NCBI RefSeq assembly: GCF_014649795.1
Contig: NZ_BMTS01000018.1
Span: 1 to 64,000 of the forward strand
Reading direction: 5' to 3'
From: Streptomyces melanogenes
Lineage (GTDB): Bacteria > Actinomycetota > Actinomycetes > Streptomycetales > Streptomycetaceae
DNA: 64,000 nucleotides
Shown: positions 16,146 to 25,378 of the stretch, in pieces
Layout: the number at the start of each line of letters is the position of its first letter
How positions within the stretch are numbered: the stretch's first letter is position 1
Notes under the pieces: model-generated
What the model saw: only the letters and a program-made list of their open reading frames with translations
Database searches by the model: none
Told to the model about the DNA's origin: nothing
Made by a program: the position numbers and the translations under genes

Positions 16146-17612
16146 ATGGTGCGGAGGGGGACGGTTGCGGCGGACAGCGGCGAGCCGGAACTCCTGCCGG
16201 TGGGGCACCGGATCGGCCCGTGGATCGTCGGCGAACCGATCGGGGCGGGGGGCTGGGCGACGGTCTACGCGGGGCGGCGGGCGGAACAGGCAGCTGCGGA
16301 CCCGCACGAAGACCGCCTCGCGGACGGCCTCCGGGGCCAGCCGGACCAGGACCAGCCGAACGACCCGGACGTGCACGAGGTCGCCCTCAAGGTCATGCCG
16401 ACCGCCGGACTCGCACCCCGCCAGGCACGCAACGTGGCCGAGGCCGCCCACCGCGAACTCGAACTGGGCCGAGCGGCGGGCCACCCGAGGCTCGTCCGGC
16501 TCCTCGACTCGCTGGTGCTGAGCGCGCCGGACCGGCCGTCCCTGGACGGCGCGATCGTGCTCGTCACGGAGCGCGCCCGGTGCAGCCTGCGCGAGCTGCT
16601 CGCGTCATCGGTGACCGACACCGAGTGCGCCCGGCTCGTCACCGGCATCTGCGAGGGCCTGGACCACATGCACCGCAGCGGCTGGGTGCACGCCGACCTC
16701 AAGCCCGAGAACATCCTCATCGGCCGGGACGGCCAAGTGCGCCTGTCGGACTTCGGCTTCGCCATCGAGCTGACCGGCACACACGGCTGGACGGCCCCGA
16801 TGGGCACCCTGGACTACCTGCCGCCCGAGCGGTGGCGGGAGCCGCTCGGCGAGCGCGGCATCCAGATACGGCCCAGCGCCGACATCTGGGCGCTCGGCAT
16901 CATCATCCACGAGGTGTTCGCCCACGGTGCCTACCCCTTCCCCGGCGCGACGCCGACCGCGCGCGGCGCGGCCGTACAGGAGTACGCCGAGGACCGAGCG
17001 GCGTTACGGATGGACGGCACCGTCCCGGAGTTCTGGCGCGCCCTCGCCGCCGACTGCCTCGCCGCCACGCACGCGGCCCGCGCCCCTCACACGGCGGAAA
17101 GCCTCCTCGAACGCATCCGGACCCACGCCACCGAAGACGGAACCAGGTGTTCCGGTCCCCGCCGGCCCCGGGTCCGGCGCCGCCTGCGCTTCGCCGCCCT
17201 GCTCGTCACCCTCGGCTGCGCGGCGGCGGCCGCCGCACTCTGGGCGTACGGGGGAGCCGACGATGACACCCAAGCGCCCTCCCACATACAGGTGTTCAAC
17301 GCCGAGCGCGGCTGCCAGGACCGAGCGGACCGCGAACCGCAGTGCAGCCTGGGCCTCGCGATCGACCCGCTGCGGCCCTACACCGCCGACAATGTCGTGG
17401 GCACGCGGGTATGGCACGGCGACGTCCTCGACGCGGAGTGCCAACTGCCGCAGGGCCAGCCCATCATCGACGAGGAGGACCTGCGCTCCACCACCTGGTT
17501 CCGGGTCCGCCTGCCACGCGTCGGCGCCGCCGCACCACGCCCCCACACGGCTTGGCTGCCGGCCGTCCGCACGAAGGACCGCCCGTCGCTCCCGCACTGC
17601 ACCGCGCGGTGA
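16146..17612 (+). CDS. Transmembrane Ser/Thr protein kinase
   Basis: 488 residues. Kinase motifs: glycine loop GEPIGAGGWATVYAGRR (about 29-45), ATP-binding Lys in EVALKVM (about 81), catalytic loop HADLKPENILI (HAD instead of the usual HRD), DFGFAIE, and MGTLDYLPPER. About 35 residues rich in D/Q/P are inserted between the glycine loop and the Lys. A membrane helix (LLVTLGCAAAAAALWAYG, about 350) is followed by a 120-residue extracytoplasmic part with four Cys. Partner of the FHA protein just upstream. HAD rather than HRD does not preclude activity. Confidence 0.88.
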   Translation: MVRRGTVAADSGEPELLPVGHRIGPWIVGEPIGAGGWATVYAGRRAEQAAADPHEDRLADGLRGQPDQDQPNDPDVHEVALKVMPTAGLAPRQARNVAEAAHRELELGRAAGHPRLVRLLDSLVLSAPDRPSLDGAIVLVTERARCSLRELLASSVTDTECARLVTGICEGLDHMHRSGWVHADLKPENILIGRDGQVRLSDFGFAIELTGTHGWTAPMGTLDYLPPERWREPLGERGIQIRPSADIWALGIIIHEVFAHGAYPFPGATPTARGAAVQEYAEDRAALRMDGTVPEFWRALAADCLAATHAARAPHTAESLLERIRTHATEDGTRCSGPRRPRVRRRLRFAALLVTLGCAAAAAALWAYGGADDDTQAPSHIQVFNAERGCQDRADREPQCSLGLAIDPLRPYTADNVVGTRVWHGDVLDAECQLPQGQPIIDEEDLRSTTWFRVRLPRVGAAAPRPHTAWLPAVRTKDRPSLPHCTAR

Positions 17613-17750
17613 GAACCACGGCGACACCTGACCGTCGGGCGCGTCGATGACTCTGGTGCTCGTACTACCGCGGGAAGACGACGGACGGTGACATCGTGGT
17701 GAGCCACACAAGCAGTCAGCTCTGACGCGCAACAGGGGGTGGGTCGGCAC

Positions 17751-18176
17751 ATGTGGGATGCACTGCTCGGAGCTGAGGTCGATGGATCTCGGATCTGCCC
17801 GTGCTGTGGCGGTGAGAACGAGCGGAAGTTCGCGCCGCAGAGGGACGGGAACCCGTACTTCTACTGGTGTGACAGTGCGAAGTGTCGAGCGGATCAGGAG
17901 TTCATCCGAAAGCGGGCAGCCCTGCATGGGATGACGCTTGAGCAGTATGGCGAAATTCTTGAGCGGCAAGGCCGACGGTGTCCAGTCTGTGCTGAGCACC
18001 TGGGGAAGTTCAACAGGAACACCGTGATCGACCATGATCACGAACACTGCAACAGACCGTACTCATGCGGGGAGTGCGTCCGGGGGATCTTGCATCGAAG
18101 CTGCAACTCCCTGATCAGCAAGCTGGAGCGAGACCCCGACATGTTCGACCGGATACGTGAGTACCTAGCCTCCTAG
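17751..18176 (+). CDS. Recombination endonuclease VII-like HNH protein
   Basis: 141 residues. Two zinc-type pairs, CPCCGG and WCDSAKC, precede the Endo VII core: LERQGRRCPVCAEHLGKFNRNTVIDHDHEHCN, then RGILHRSCNSLISKL. The DHDH plus downstream N are the His-Me finger nuclease residues. Phage T4 endonuclease VII resolves branched DNA; actinobacterial versions occur in prophages and remnants. Codon use is clearly less G+C-rich than the neighbours, suggesting transfer. No other phage gene is adjacent. ATG 17751 is chosen for the preceding AGGGGGTGGG. Confidence 0.85.
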   Translation: MWDALLGAEVDGSRICPCCGGENERKFAPQRDGNPYFYWCDSAKCRADQEFIRKRAALHGMTLEQYGEILERQGRRCPVCAEHLGKFNRNTVIDHDHEHCNRPYSCGECVRGILHRSCNSLISKLERDPDMFDRIREYLAS

Positions 18177-18293
18177 CGCTGGACGCTCGCCGCCACGCCC
18201 AGATCAAGACGCACCTCTAGTGACCGAGTACTCAGTGAGCTGGGCATCAGACGCCAGCCCCCCACTGCCATCGCGCCGCGAAGACCAGAGCAT

Positions 18294-18969
18294 TCATCGG
18301 GCACGTGGCCTCGGCGGCCACGCCGCACGGGTCGGTGGGGGTGGCGGCGGAGGAGGTGGAGGCGGGGGTGGCTCGTTGCGGAGTAGGGGGATCGGGGTGT
18401 GCAGGTGCCAGATGCCCGGGAGGTTCAGTTGGCCCTGTCGTTTCGCCAGTGGGATCTCCTGGACGGAGAGAGACCCCTTCAGCACGCACTCCCCGCTGCG
18501 GACGGCCACCAGCTGGGCGTTGCGTACGACGGCGACGAGCCCGCTGATCCGGAAAGTCAGGTCGAGGCCCACATCAAGGGTGCCTATCTTCACACCGTCC
18601 AGCAGCACGTCGACGTAGGGGCGATGGCTCGAGGTGATCGCGTGGGTCGCGAGCGCGACGACCCTCGCTGCCTGGGGCGGCACGGGTGCGGCGCGCGGCA
18701 TCGGTCAGGGCGGCGTGCTTGCGCCAGCCCCCCGCTGCCACGTCGAAAAGGTCCATGCCCAGGAAGGAATCGATGACCGCCGCCATTTCGCGCTCGACCG
18801 CCTGATCGGCCGCGGCTGTCAGGGGGCGGGTCCTTCCACTGAGGAGTTCCCTGGCCGCCCCGCCGCCGTGCAGCGGGCCGACCAGGGCTTCGACCGAGCC
18901 GGGCTTGTCCCGGCCGAACAGGAAAGCACGGACCGTGTACGGCTCTGTAGCTGCGGCAGTCGTGGTCAT
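18294..18969 (-). pseudogene. Unknown-function gene with frameshift and poly-proline tail
   Basis: From ATG 18969 (MTTTAAATEPYTVRAFLFGR) the frame is good to ALTDAARRTRAAPGSE, then the sense continues in another frame: VVALATHAITSSHRPYVDVLLDGVKIGTLDVGLDLTF...LVAVRSGECVLKGSL. Removing one base from the CCC at 18662-18664 joins them into about 225 residues. The 3' end codes a run of 13 prolines before TRAAWPPRPRAR. I do not recognise the family; the second half looks like a beta-rich domain. Sequencing error or mutation cannot be told apart. Confidence 0.6.
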
Positions 18970-19140
18970 GGCTTCACCTCGGCAGAGGCTGATGGCTGAG
19001 GGGGCTGATCCAGGCACTACGTCACCCGGGAACCGGCCCCTCAGGCACCGCCACTCCCCTTTAATTCTCCTCCCTCTCGCCGCTCCTCGCTCGTCGTCAG
19101 CGACAGGGCGGCCAGCGCCACCGTCCGGTCATGGTCCGGC

Positions 19141-20730
19141 TCAGTGGACGGCCGGGCCTGCCGACGGCAGATAGCGCGGTGCGCGCCAAGCCCCCAGCCG
19201 CCGCTCCACGGCCGCACCCAACGACTGCAGACTCACGTCCTCACGATCGCCCGCCATCAGCAGCAGACCGACCGGGAGTTCACCCACAGAGCCTGCGGGC
19301 ACCGACAGCGAGGGATACCCGGCGACGGCTGCGGGGGTGGAGGACGGGATCACGTCGTTGTCGCCGCGTGCGCAGTCGGTCGTCCAGGCCGGTGGGTTCG
19401 TCGGCGCGGCGATGGCGTCCAGGTGGTGGGCGGCCAGCGTCTCGTCCAGCGAGCGCCGGGCCAGGTCCGTCAGCTCCGCCCGCATGGCGCGGTACTTCGG
19501 GTCGGTGGTGGGCGGTGCGGCGAGGGCCTGCTCGAACAGTTCCTGCCCGGCGAAGCAGCTCTGCTCCTGCGGGTACGTGCGGTTGAACGCGATCAGCGCG
19601 GCCAGGTCGCGGGGCCCTTGGCGCGTACCGAGGTAGGCGTCGATGTCCCGGTGGAACTCGCTGAGCAGCGCCGGGAATTCGAGCTCGGCCAGTCGGGCCT
19701 GGTACGGGGGCGTCACCTCGACGACCTCCGCACCGGCGCCGCGCAGCCTCGCCGCCGTACGGGTCATCAAGGCGTCGACTTCCGGACCGAGCGAGGGCAG
19801 TCGCCACAGCCCGATGCGCTTGCCCCGCAAGCCGTTCTGGCGGTCCGTCGCCCTGTCCTGGTGTGCTCCCTCTTCGGTAGAGCGATCGCCCGTGAGCGCG
19901 GACAGCGTGAGCGCGGTGTCGATGACGTTGCGGGCCATGGGCCCGGCGGTGTCCTGCTCGGCGGAGATCGGCACCACTCCCTTCTGGCTCACCAGGCCGA
20001 GGCTCGGCTTGAGGCCGACCACTCCGTTCATCCCGGCCGGGCAGACGATGGATCCGTCGGTCTCGGTGCCGATCGCCACCTGGGCCAGCGACGCGGCGAG
20101 CGCGGCGGCCGACCCGGCGGAGGATCCGCACGGATTGCGGTCGAGGACGTACGGGTTGCGGGTCTGCCCGCCCACGGCCGACCACCCCGATGTCGGCTTC
20201 GCCGCCCGGAAGTTCGCCCACTCCGACAGATTGGTCTTGCCCAGGATCACCGCCCCCGCCTGCCGCAGCCGCGCCACCAGAACGGCGTCGTCGCCGGGCG
20301 GCTTGCCGGCCAGGGCGAGCGACCCGGCCGTGGTCGGCAGGTCCCGGGTGTCGACGTTGTCCTTGAGCAGCACGGGGATGCCGTCGAGCGGTCCGCGCAG
20401 CTTGCCGCTGCGATGCCGGGCGTCGCTGGCCGCGGCCTGCCGCAGGGCCGACGGGTCGGTGTACAGCACCGCGTTGATCTTCGGGTCGACGGTCTCGATC
20501 CGCCGCAGGTACGCCCGGGTCAGCGCCGACGACGTCAGGGCCCCCTTGTCCCTGCGCGCCTGCAACTCCGGGATCGTCACCGTGTCGAGGTCGATCCCGT
20601 TGAGAGACGACGCTCCGGGCGACGGCGTGTCCGCGGCGCCGACGTCCTGCGCGTTCGACCCCGGCGCGCTCGCGAGCAGCGATCCGGCGACCAGGGCGGC
20701 GATCAGTGCACCAACTCCACTCATTCTCAT
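19141..20730 (-). CDS. Secreted amidase-signature-family hydrolase
   Basis: 529 residues from ATG 20730; signal peptide MSGVGALIAALVAGSLLASAPGSNA. The amidase-signature triad is present: Lys in GIPVLLKDNVDT, first Ser in the GSSAGSAAALAA loop, and the Ser in GTETDGSIVCPAGMNGVVGLKPSLG. The C-terminal PTNPPAWTTDCARGDNDVIPSSTPAAVAGYPSLSVPAG is typical of secreted Streptomyces amidases related to glutamyl-tRNA amidotransferase A but without tRNA role. Substrate unknown. Confidence 0.9.
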   Translation of the reverse strand: MRMSGVGALIAALVAGSLLASAPGSNAQDVGAADTPSPGASSLNGIDLDTVTIPELQARRDKGALTSSALTRAYLRRIETVDPKINAVLYTDPSALRQAAASDARHRSGKLRGPLDGIPVLLKDNVDTRDLPTTAGSLALAGKPPGDDAVLVARLRQAGAVILGKTNLSEWANFRAAKPTSGWSAVGGQTRNPYVLDRNPCGSSAGSAAALAASLAQVAIGTETDGSIVCPAGMNGVVGLKPSLGLVSQKGVVPISAEQDTAGPMARNVIDTALTLSALTGDRSTEEGAHQDRATDRQNGLRGKRIGLWRLPSLGPEVDALMTRTAARLRGAGAEVVEVTPPYQARLAELEFPALLSEFHRDIDAYLGTRQGPRDLAALIAFNRTYPQEQSCFAGQELFEQALAAPPTTDPKYRAMRAELTDLARRSLDETLAAHHLDAIAAPTNPPAWTTDCARGDNDVIPSSTPAAVAGYPSLSVPAGSVGELPVGLLLMAGDREDVSLQSLGAAVERRLGAWRAPRYLPSAGPAVH

Positions 20731-20805
20731 GGGAGTCAGCGCACTACACGCGTACCGTCCGGCGCAAGAGTCGTCCCGGTCCAGAACTCTCACGACAGGG
20801 TCCGG

Positions 20806-23800
20806 TCATCGGTCCCGGGGCGGAGCCTCGGCCAGCACCAGGCGGGCGGCGTCGGCCCACGTGACTGAGGCGGCGAGGCGGCTGCGTACCTCATGCATCC
20901 GTTCGAACGCCTCATCGCGGCCGGTCAGGCACTTCTCGATCCGCGCGGCCCATTCCCTGGTGTCGTCCGTGAAGTCGCCCGTGACGGGCACGATCAAGTG
21001 GTCGGCTGCGGAGCGGAGTTTCTCGCGCAGCAGCTGCGCCAGTCCGCTCTGGTCGCTGACGAGCACGGGCACACCGCGCAGGATGGCTTCCTGTCCGACC
21101 AGGCCGAACGCCTCCGAGCGGGACGGCATCACCACCAGCCCGGCGCGCAGCATGTCGGACTCCAGTTTGCGCGGGTCCGAGGAGTAGGGGCGTACCACCA
21201 CGCCCAGGCCGGGACAGCCCGACCAGTCCTGAATGAGCTGCTGCTGTTCGTCGGCCTTCTCCGGCGGTGCGCCGCGGACGACCAGCTCGATCGGCTCTCC
21301 CGCCGTTCTGGTCCGCAGTTCGTGCACGATTCCGCAGGCCCGGGCGGCGATGTCGACTCCCTTGAGCCGGACGTCCTCGGTGCGGCCGACGAACAGCACC
21401 TTGTGCAGCCCCTCCGGCGGCCTGCGGGGCGCGAACGCGCTCCGCGTACCCCTCACACCGGCCGGTCCGGTGGACGTGGGCGCATCGAATCCCGGATCCA
21501 GGCGCAGCGGTTCGGGAACTCCGGCGTCCCAGAGCTCGTTGCTGAAACGCCGTTTCAACGCCGGGCCGACCGCGACCACCCGGTGCGCTGTCACCCCCAA
21601 CTCGCGCTCGATCTCGGTACGTTCCTCCGCCAGCCTGGAGCGGTCGACACCGTCACCCAGCTTGTGCCATTCGATCTCGTCCGGCGCCATGTGGACGAAG
21701 TGCAGCCGACGGGCGTGCGGGAAGAAGTCCTCCTTGAGGTGGGCGGCCGCCGGTCCGGTGACGCGGGCGTGTCCGATGACCAGGTCCGGCTGCGTACCGT
21801 ACGGAAGGGTGGGGCGACGGGTGAGCCGACCGTAGTCCGGGGCTCCCGGCGCGCCGGGGTGGGTGAGCAGGGTGACGCCCTTGTCCTTGGCGTCGGTCAC
21901 CTCGGAGGCGTCGGCGTCCAGCACGATGCAGAAGACCTGGGCGCCCGCGGCCGCCATCGCCACACACAGGTGCCGGTTGAAGGTGCTCAGCCCGCCGCGC
22001 CCCGAGGACCATTCGGTGGCGACGACCAGGACGCGGGTCCGCGCCGACAGGACCTGGACAGCGGCCCGTTCGGTGACCGTCGCCCGATCGAAGTCGTCGA
22101 ATGCGATGTCCTCGGCCGCGTCGAAGTCCGTCGCCAGATCCTCGTCCGTGGTCATGCCCGCGTCGGCGTCAGCACCCACGTCCTCGTCGGCGGGAGCCCG
22201 GGACTCCGCGGCCTCGGGAGCCGCGGTCGCCAGGTCGATGGCGCCGCTGTCGGCCAGCGCCCGCAGCAGCGGCTCCGGCGCCGCATGGCTCAGATAGGCG
22301 CTGTCCCGCACGACTTCGTCGAGGATCCGGCCGGCGGCGGCGTGGGTGGCGAGGTGTTCGAGGATGTACGGGTCCGCCGCGGCCCAGTCGCTTCGTCCGT
22401 CGGGCGTGCGCGGGACCAGGCGGACCAGTCCCCGGGCCATACGCCACTGTTGCTCCCGCTCGTCGGCGGACGCCCGCAGGAACTCGGCGAAGGCGATGTG
22501 GAAGAGCCGGTGAACCGTGGTGCCGTCGGGCCTGGTGCTCTCGACCACGAGGGTGCCCGCCCGGTCGCGGAACCGCCGAAGCTCCTCGGGCGTGCACACT
22601 TCGCCGGTCATGGCCTCGACCAGGGGCGCCCACAGTCCGGGAGGCAGGCCCGTTCCCTGCGCGTAGGCGAGCGGCGCCAGCAGGCGTTCCGAGCGTGCCT
22701 CGTCGGGGCCGAGGCGCTGGATCTGCGCCCGGAACAGCGAGGGGAGGTCCTCTGCGTCCGCCGGTATGCCGTCGGCCGCCACCGCACCCGCCGTCAGCAG
22801 GTGGAGCATCAGGAAGGAGTGGTCCACTTGGCGGTTGGCGTCGTGTCTGAGCTCCGCCAGCACCTCAGAGGCCCGGCTGGGATCCCGAGCCAGTCGATGG
22901 GCGACCTGGTACAGGGCGTCCTCGTCCCGGTACTCGGGTGAGTCGAGGTCGAGAACCTCGACGTTCGGGCCCAGTAACCCCAGGTGGGTTGTGCGGGTCG
23001 CGACGAGGAGCCGCACTGCGGGAAAGCCGCCGAGCGACCGGACGAAGTAGGCGAGCCCGTCGTCGGACGCGGATGGGGTGATCTCGTCGAGGCCGTCGAG
23101 GAGGATGACGACAGGGTCGGTCCGTGCGCTGAGCGCGGCGAGCACGGGTCCTAGGCCCGAGCCGGGGGGCCGACCCAGCGCGGCGGCCAGGTCGGCGATC
23201 AGGGACCGAACCCCGTTGACGCCTCGGCCACTGATCGGGATGACGGCCAGTCCCGGCGGGGGCAGCGTCTGGGGCGCGGTGTTCAACCTGGCCGGGCTGT
23301 CGGGGTCGGTCAGTGCCAGGAAGCGGCCGAGGAGGGCGGACTTGCCGGACCCCGGCGCGCCGGTGACCGCCAGCGGTGGCACCGCGACGCCGGGCTCCGC
23401 CCGCACCCAGGAGGCGATCCGGGCCAGGGCGTTCGTCCGCCCCACGAAGAAGTCGCCCTGCTCGGCGGCGTGCGCGACGCCACGGCTGCGCGCCTCGAAG
23501 TGGTCGCGGTGCTCGTGCCGCAGCCGGGCCACACCCACCGGGTCGAGGGCGTCGCGCGGCAGGTCAGGAACGTATCGGGGGTTCGGGAAGAAGACCTCCG
23601 TCTCCTCCGTACGGTGTCCGGTGTAGAAGGGTTCGCGAGTCGCCCCCTGGTCCCTGAGGTGGCGTTGCATACCCTCGAGCACATCGGCGAGGGGGAGGTA
23701 GCGTTGCCGCGGCCCGGCGGAGGGGTGAGTGAGCGCGTACGTCAAGGCGTCCACCAGGGACACGGCGGCGGCGTCGGTGTTCCTGTTGTATGCGACCAGG

Positions 23801-24303
23801 TGATACGCGCTGTCCTGGGACCCCGTGTGGGCAAGGGGCACGGCCCATCCGGCCGCCGCGCCGCCACCGGCTCCTGCCGCGCACACGTCGAGGACGGTCA
23901 GAATGCTTCCCACACCACTGACCGCGATCGCGGCGGCGAGGTCGTCGGCGGCCAATGACGTGGGCGCCCGCCCTGGTTCGCTGTCCGAAGCGAGCAGTTC
24001 GAGGCGCGGCCCGTCGACGACGCCGTGGCCTGCGTAGTACAGGACCAGCACGTCGTCCGGCCCGAGCCGGGCTTCCCTGGTCCAGCGCACCAGACCGGAC
24101 TTCAGCTGCTCGGCGGTGGGAGAGGTCCCTAGCTCGGAAAGGACGCGCTCGTACCCGAAGTCCGCGAGCAGTCCGGCCACCCGTTCCGCGTCCGCCCCGG
24201 CACCGGGAAGGTCCGGCAGGTGCGGTGAGTGGTACTCGGAGACCCCGATGGCCACCACATGGCGGCGCCCCACGCTCCGACGCCCCGCTTCGCCTCCGCT
24301 CAC
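20806..24303 (-). CDS. Caspase-like protease / NACHT-type NTPase / GT4 glycosyltransferase fusion
   Basis: 1165 residues from GTG 24303 with GAGGGGAC upstream. Residues 14-250: caspase-like (C14) domain, VVAIGVSEYHSPHLPDLPGAGADAERV, catalytic His in LYYAGHGV (about 92) and Cys in TVLDVCAAG (about 140). Residues 285-650: P-loop NTPase, Walker A GAPGSGKSALL (about 315), Walker B VVILLDGLDEI (about 400), ending in a winged-helix and helical part. An acidic linker (about 700-745) leads to a GT4-type glycosyltransferase, EWSSGRGGLSTFNRHL, VLFVGRTEDVRLKGVD and the E-x7-E motif in SEAFGLVGQEAI (about 1062). All three catalytic signatures look intact. Caspase-NACHT fusions in actinobacteria are predicted conflict or death systems; a GT module at the C-terminus is unusual. 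Confidence 0.88.
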   Translation of the reverse strand: MSGGEAGRRSVGRRHVVAIGVSEYHSPHLPDLPGAGADAERVAGLLADFGYERVLSELGTSPTAEQLKSGLVRWTREARLGPDDVLVLYYAGHGVVDGPRLELLASDSEPGRAPTSLAADDLAAAIAVSGVGSILTVLDVCAAGAGGGAAAGWAVPLAHTGSQDSAYHLVAYNRNTDAAAVSLVDALTYALTHPSAGPRQRYLPLADVLEGMQRHLRDQGATREPFYTGHRTEETEVFFPNPRYVPDLPRDALDPVGVARLRHEHRDHFEARSRGVAHAAEQGDFFVGRTNALARIASWVRAEPGVAVPPLAVTGAPGSGKSALLGRFLALTDPDSPARLNTAPQTLPPPGLAVIPISGRGVNGVRSLIADLAAALGRPPGSGLGPVLAALSARTDPVVILLDGLDEITPSASDDGLAYFVRSLGGFPAVRLLVATRTTHLGLLGPNVEVLDLDSPEYRDEDALYQVAHRLARDPSRASEVLAELRHDANRQVDHSFLMLHLLTAGAVAADGIPADAEDLPSLFRAQIQRLGPDEARSERLLAPLAYAQGTGLPPGLWAPLVEAMTGEVCTPEELRRFRDRAGTLVVESTRPDGTTVHRLFHIAFAEFLRASADEREQQWRMARGLVRLVPRTPDGRSDWAAADPYILEHLATHAAAGRILDEVVRDSAYLSHAAPEPLLRALADSGAIDLATAAPEAAESRAPADEDVGADADAGMTTDEDLATDFDAAEDIAFDDFDRATVTERAAVQVLSARTRVLVVATEWSSGRGGLSTFNRHLCVAMAAAGAQVFCIVLDADASEVTDAKDKGVTLLTHPGAPGAPDYGRLTRRPTLPYGTQPDLVIGHARVTGPAAAHLKEDFFPHARRLHFVHMAPDEIEWHKLGDGVDRSRLAEERTEIERELGVTAHRVVAVGPALKRRFSNELWDAGVPEPLRLDPGFDAPTSTGPAGVRGTRSAFAPRRPPEGLHKVLFVGRTEDVRLKGVDIAARACGIVHELRTRTAGEPIELVVRGAPPEKADEQQQLIQDWSGCPGLGVVVRPYSSDPRKLESDMLRAGLVVMPSRSEAFGLVGQEAILRGVPVLVSDQSGLAQLLREKLRSAADHLIVPVTGDFTDDTREWAARIEKCLTGRDEAFERMHEVRSRLAASVTWADAARLVLAEAPPRDR

Positions 24304-24702
24304 ACCCGTCCCCTCGCTCCGGCACGCAAGCGGAGACCTGTTGCCACCGCCCCTCCCTCGACGCCCGCGCCCGCTGCCCGTGGGACCGAGGCCGCCGCTG
24401 TGGGTAGGTCAGACCCTAGGGCAAGCGGCCTGGCTGCTGGGGGGCTTCTCCGGGAACTCGCCCTGGGAGCCGGGGCCTTGGCTGCGTACTCGGGGAGGGC
24501 CACCGTGACAGTCAGACCTCACCCCGCCGACCGTGAAAGAAGCCCTGTACCTCGCACAGCGCCGCGGCCTGCTGCAGCGGACCTCTCTGGGCATCGGCTT
24601 CACGCACCCGGCGGTGGCCCGCTGGTACGACGCGCGCCCCCTCCGTGGCACCGGCACCATCCGGCCCAGGGCCGCGACACGGAACGGTGCGGCGGCCACG
24701 CA
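24304..24702. other. 399-base intergenic region
   Basis: Lies between the divergent-free minus-strand cupin gene and the start of the caspase fusion gene, so it must contain the fusion gene promoter. A short plus-strand frame at 24533 is open but not convincing. No repeat, tRNA or hairpin of note was seen. Confidence 0.4.
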
Positions 24703-25221
24703 CTACTCCGCCTCGGACTCGAAGTCCTCCACGAAGTAGCTGTCGTGCCGGATGCGGAACTGCTTGAGTTCCTCGCCGCCGCGCTGCGCCACCTCCGCGA
24801 CCTGCTCGAAGTACTCCTCGCGCGGGCCACCCGGGGAGAAGAGCATGAGCATGGACATCGGCTCGTCGGTCACGTTCTTGAAGGCGTGCAGGCCGCCGAC
24901 GGGTACGTACAGGAAGTCGCCTTCGCGGCCCGTGACCCACTTCTCGCCGTTGTAGAGCTCCAGTTCGCCGGAGAGGACGTAGAAGGACTCCGACATCGCC
25001 TTGTGGAAGTGTGCCTTGGCTCCGGCGGACCGTGCAGCCAGCTCCACCTTGTACAGGCCGAATTCGCCGCCGGTCGACTCGTTGGTGGCGAGGTAGTGGG
25101 TGGAGCCTCCGGGTGAGGAGATGTCCGGCGGGGTGCTGCTCGTCCGGAAGGTGGCGTTCACTTCACCCTTGTCGCCGTGGTAGCGGGGCTCCGGGTATAC
25201 GAGGTGTTCCGGGTACGACAT
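24703..25221 (-). CDS. Cupin-domain protein
   Basis: 172 residues from ATG 25221 behind GAGGAGC. One cupin barrel: KAHFHKAMSESFYVLSGELELYNGEKW (metal-ligand pattern H-x-H...E) and GDFLYVPVGGLHAFKN (last His). Cupins of this size are dioxygenases, isomerases or sugar-binding proteins; substrate not assignable. The tail EEYFEQVAEVAQRGGEEL is typical of small Streptomyces cupins. Confidence 0.85.
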   Translation of the reverse strand: MSYPEHLVYPEPRYHGDKGEVNATFRTSSTPPDISSPGGSTHYLATNESTGGEFGLYKVELAARSAGAKAHFHKAMSESFYVLSGELELYNGEKWVTGREGDFLYVPVGGLHAFKNVTDEPMSMLMLFSPGGPREEYFEQVAEVAQRGGEELKQFRIRHDSYFVEDFESEAE

Positions 25222-25378
25222 GGTGTGCTCCTCGGTAGGTCTCCACCACATGCTGGCCCAGCCGCCATGAAGCGGCATGGGGCTAACGGATGATCTTCAG
25301 TCGGCCTGGGACGAGGGCTGTAGCCGTAGGCCGGAAGTCGTTGCCGTACTGGATAGTTCCTCGACACCTCGGTCCGGC

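Noticed and set aside
24533..24739. 68-codon plus-strand frame upstream of the cupin (VKEALYLAQRRGLLQRTSL)
   Set aside because: Its first half looks protein-like, but no ribosome site, no homologue recalled, and the end runs into the antisense of the cupin gene. Possibly a remnant; not supported enough.
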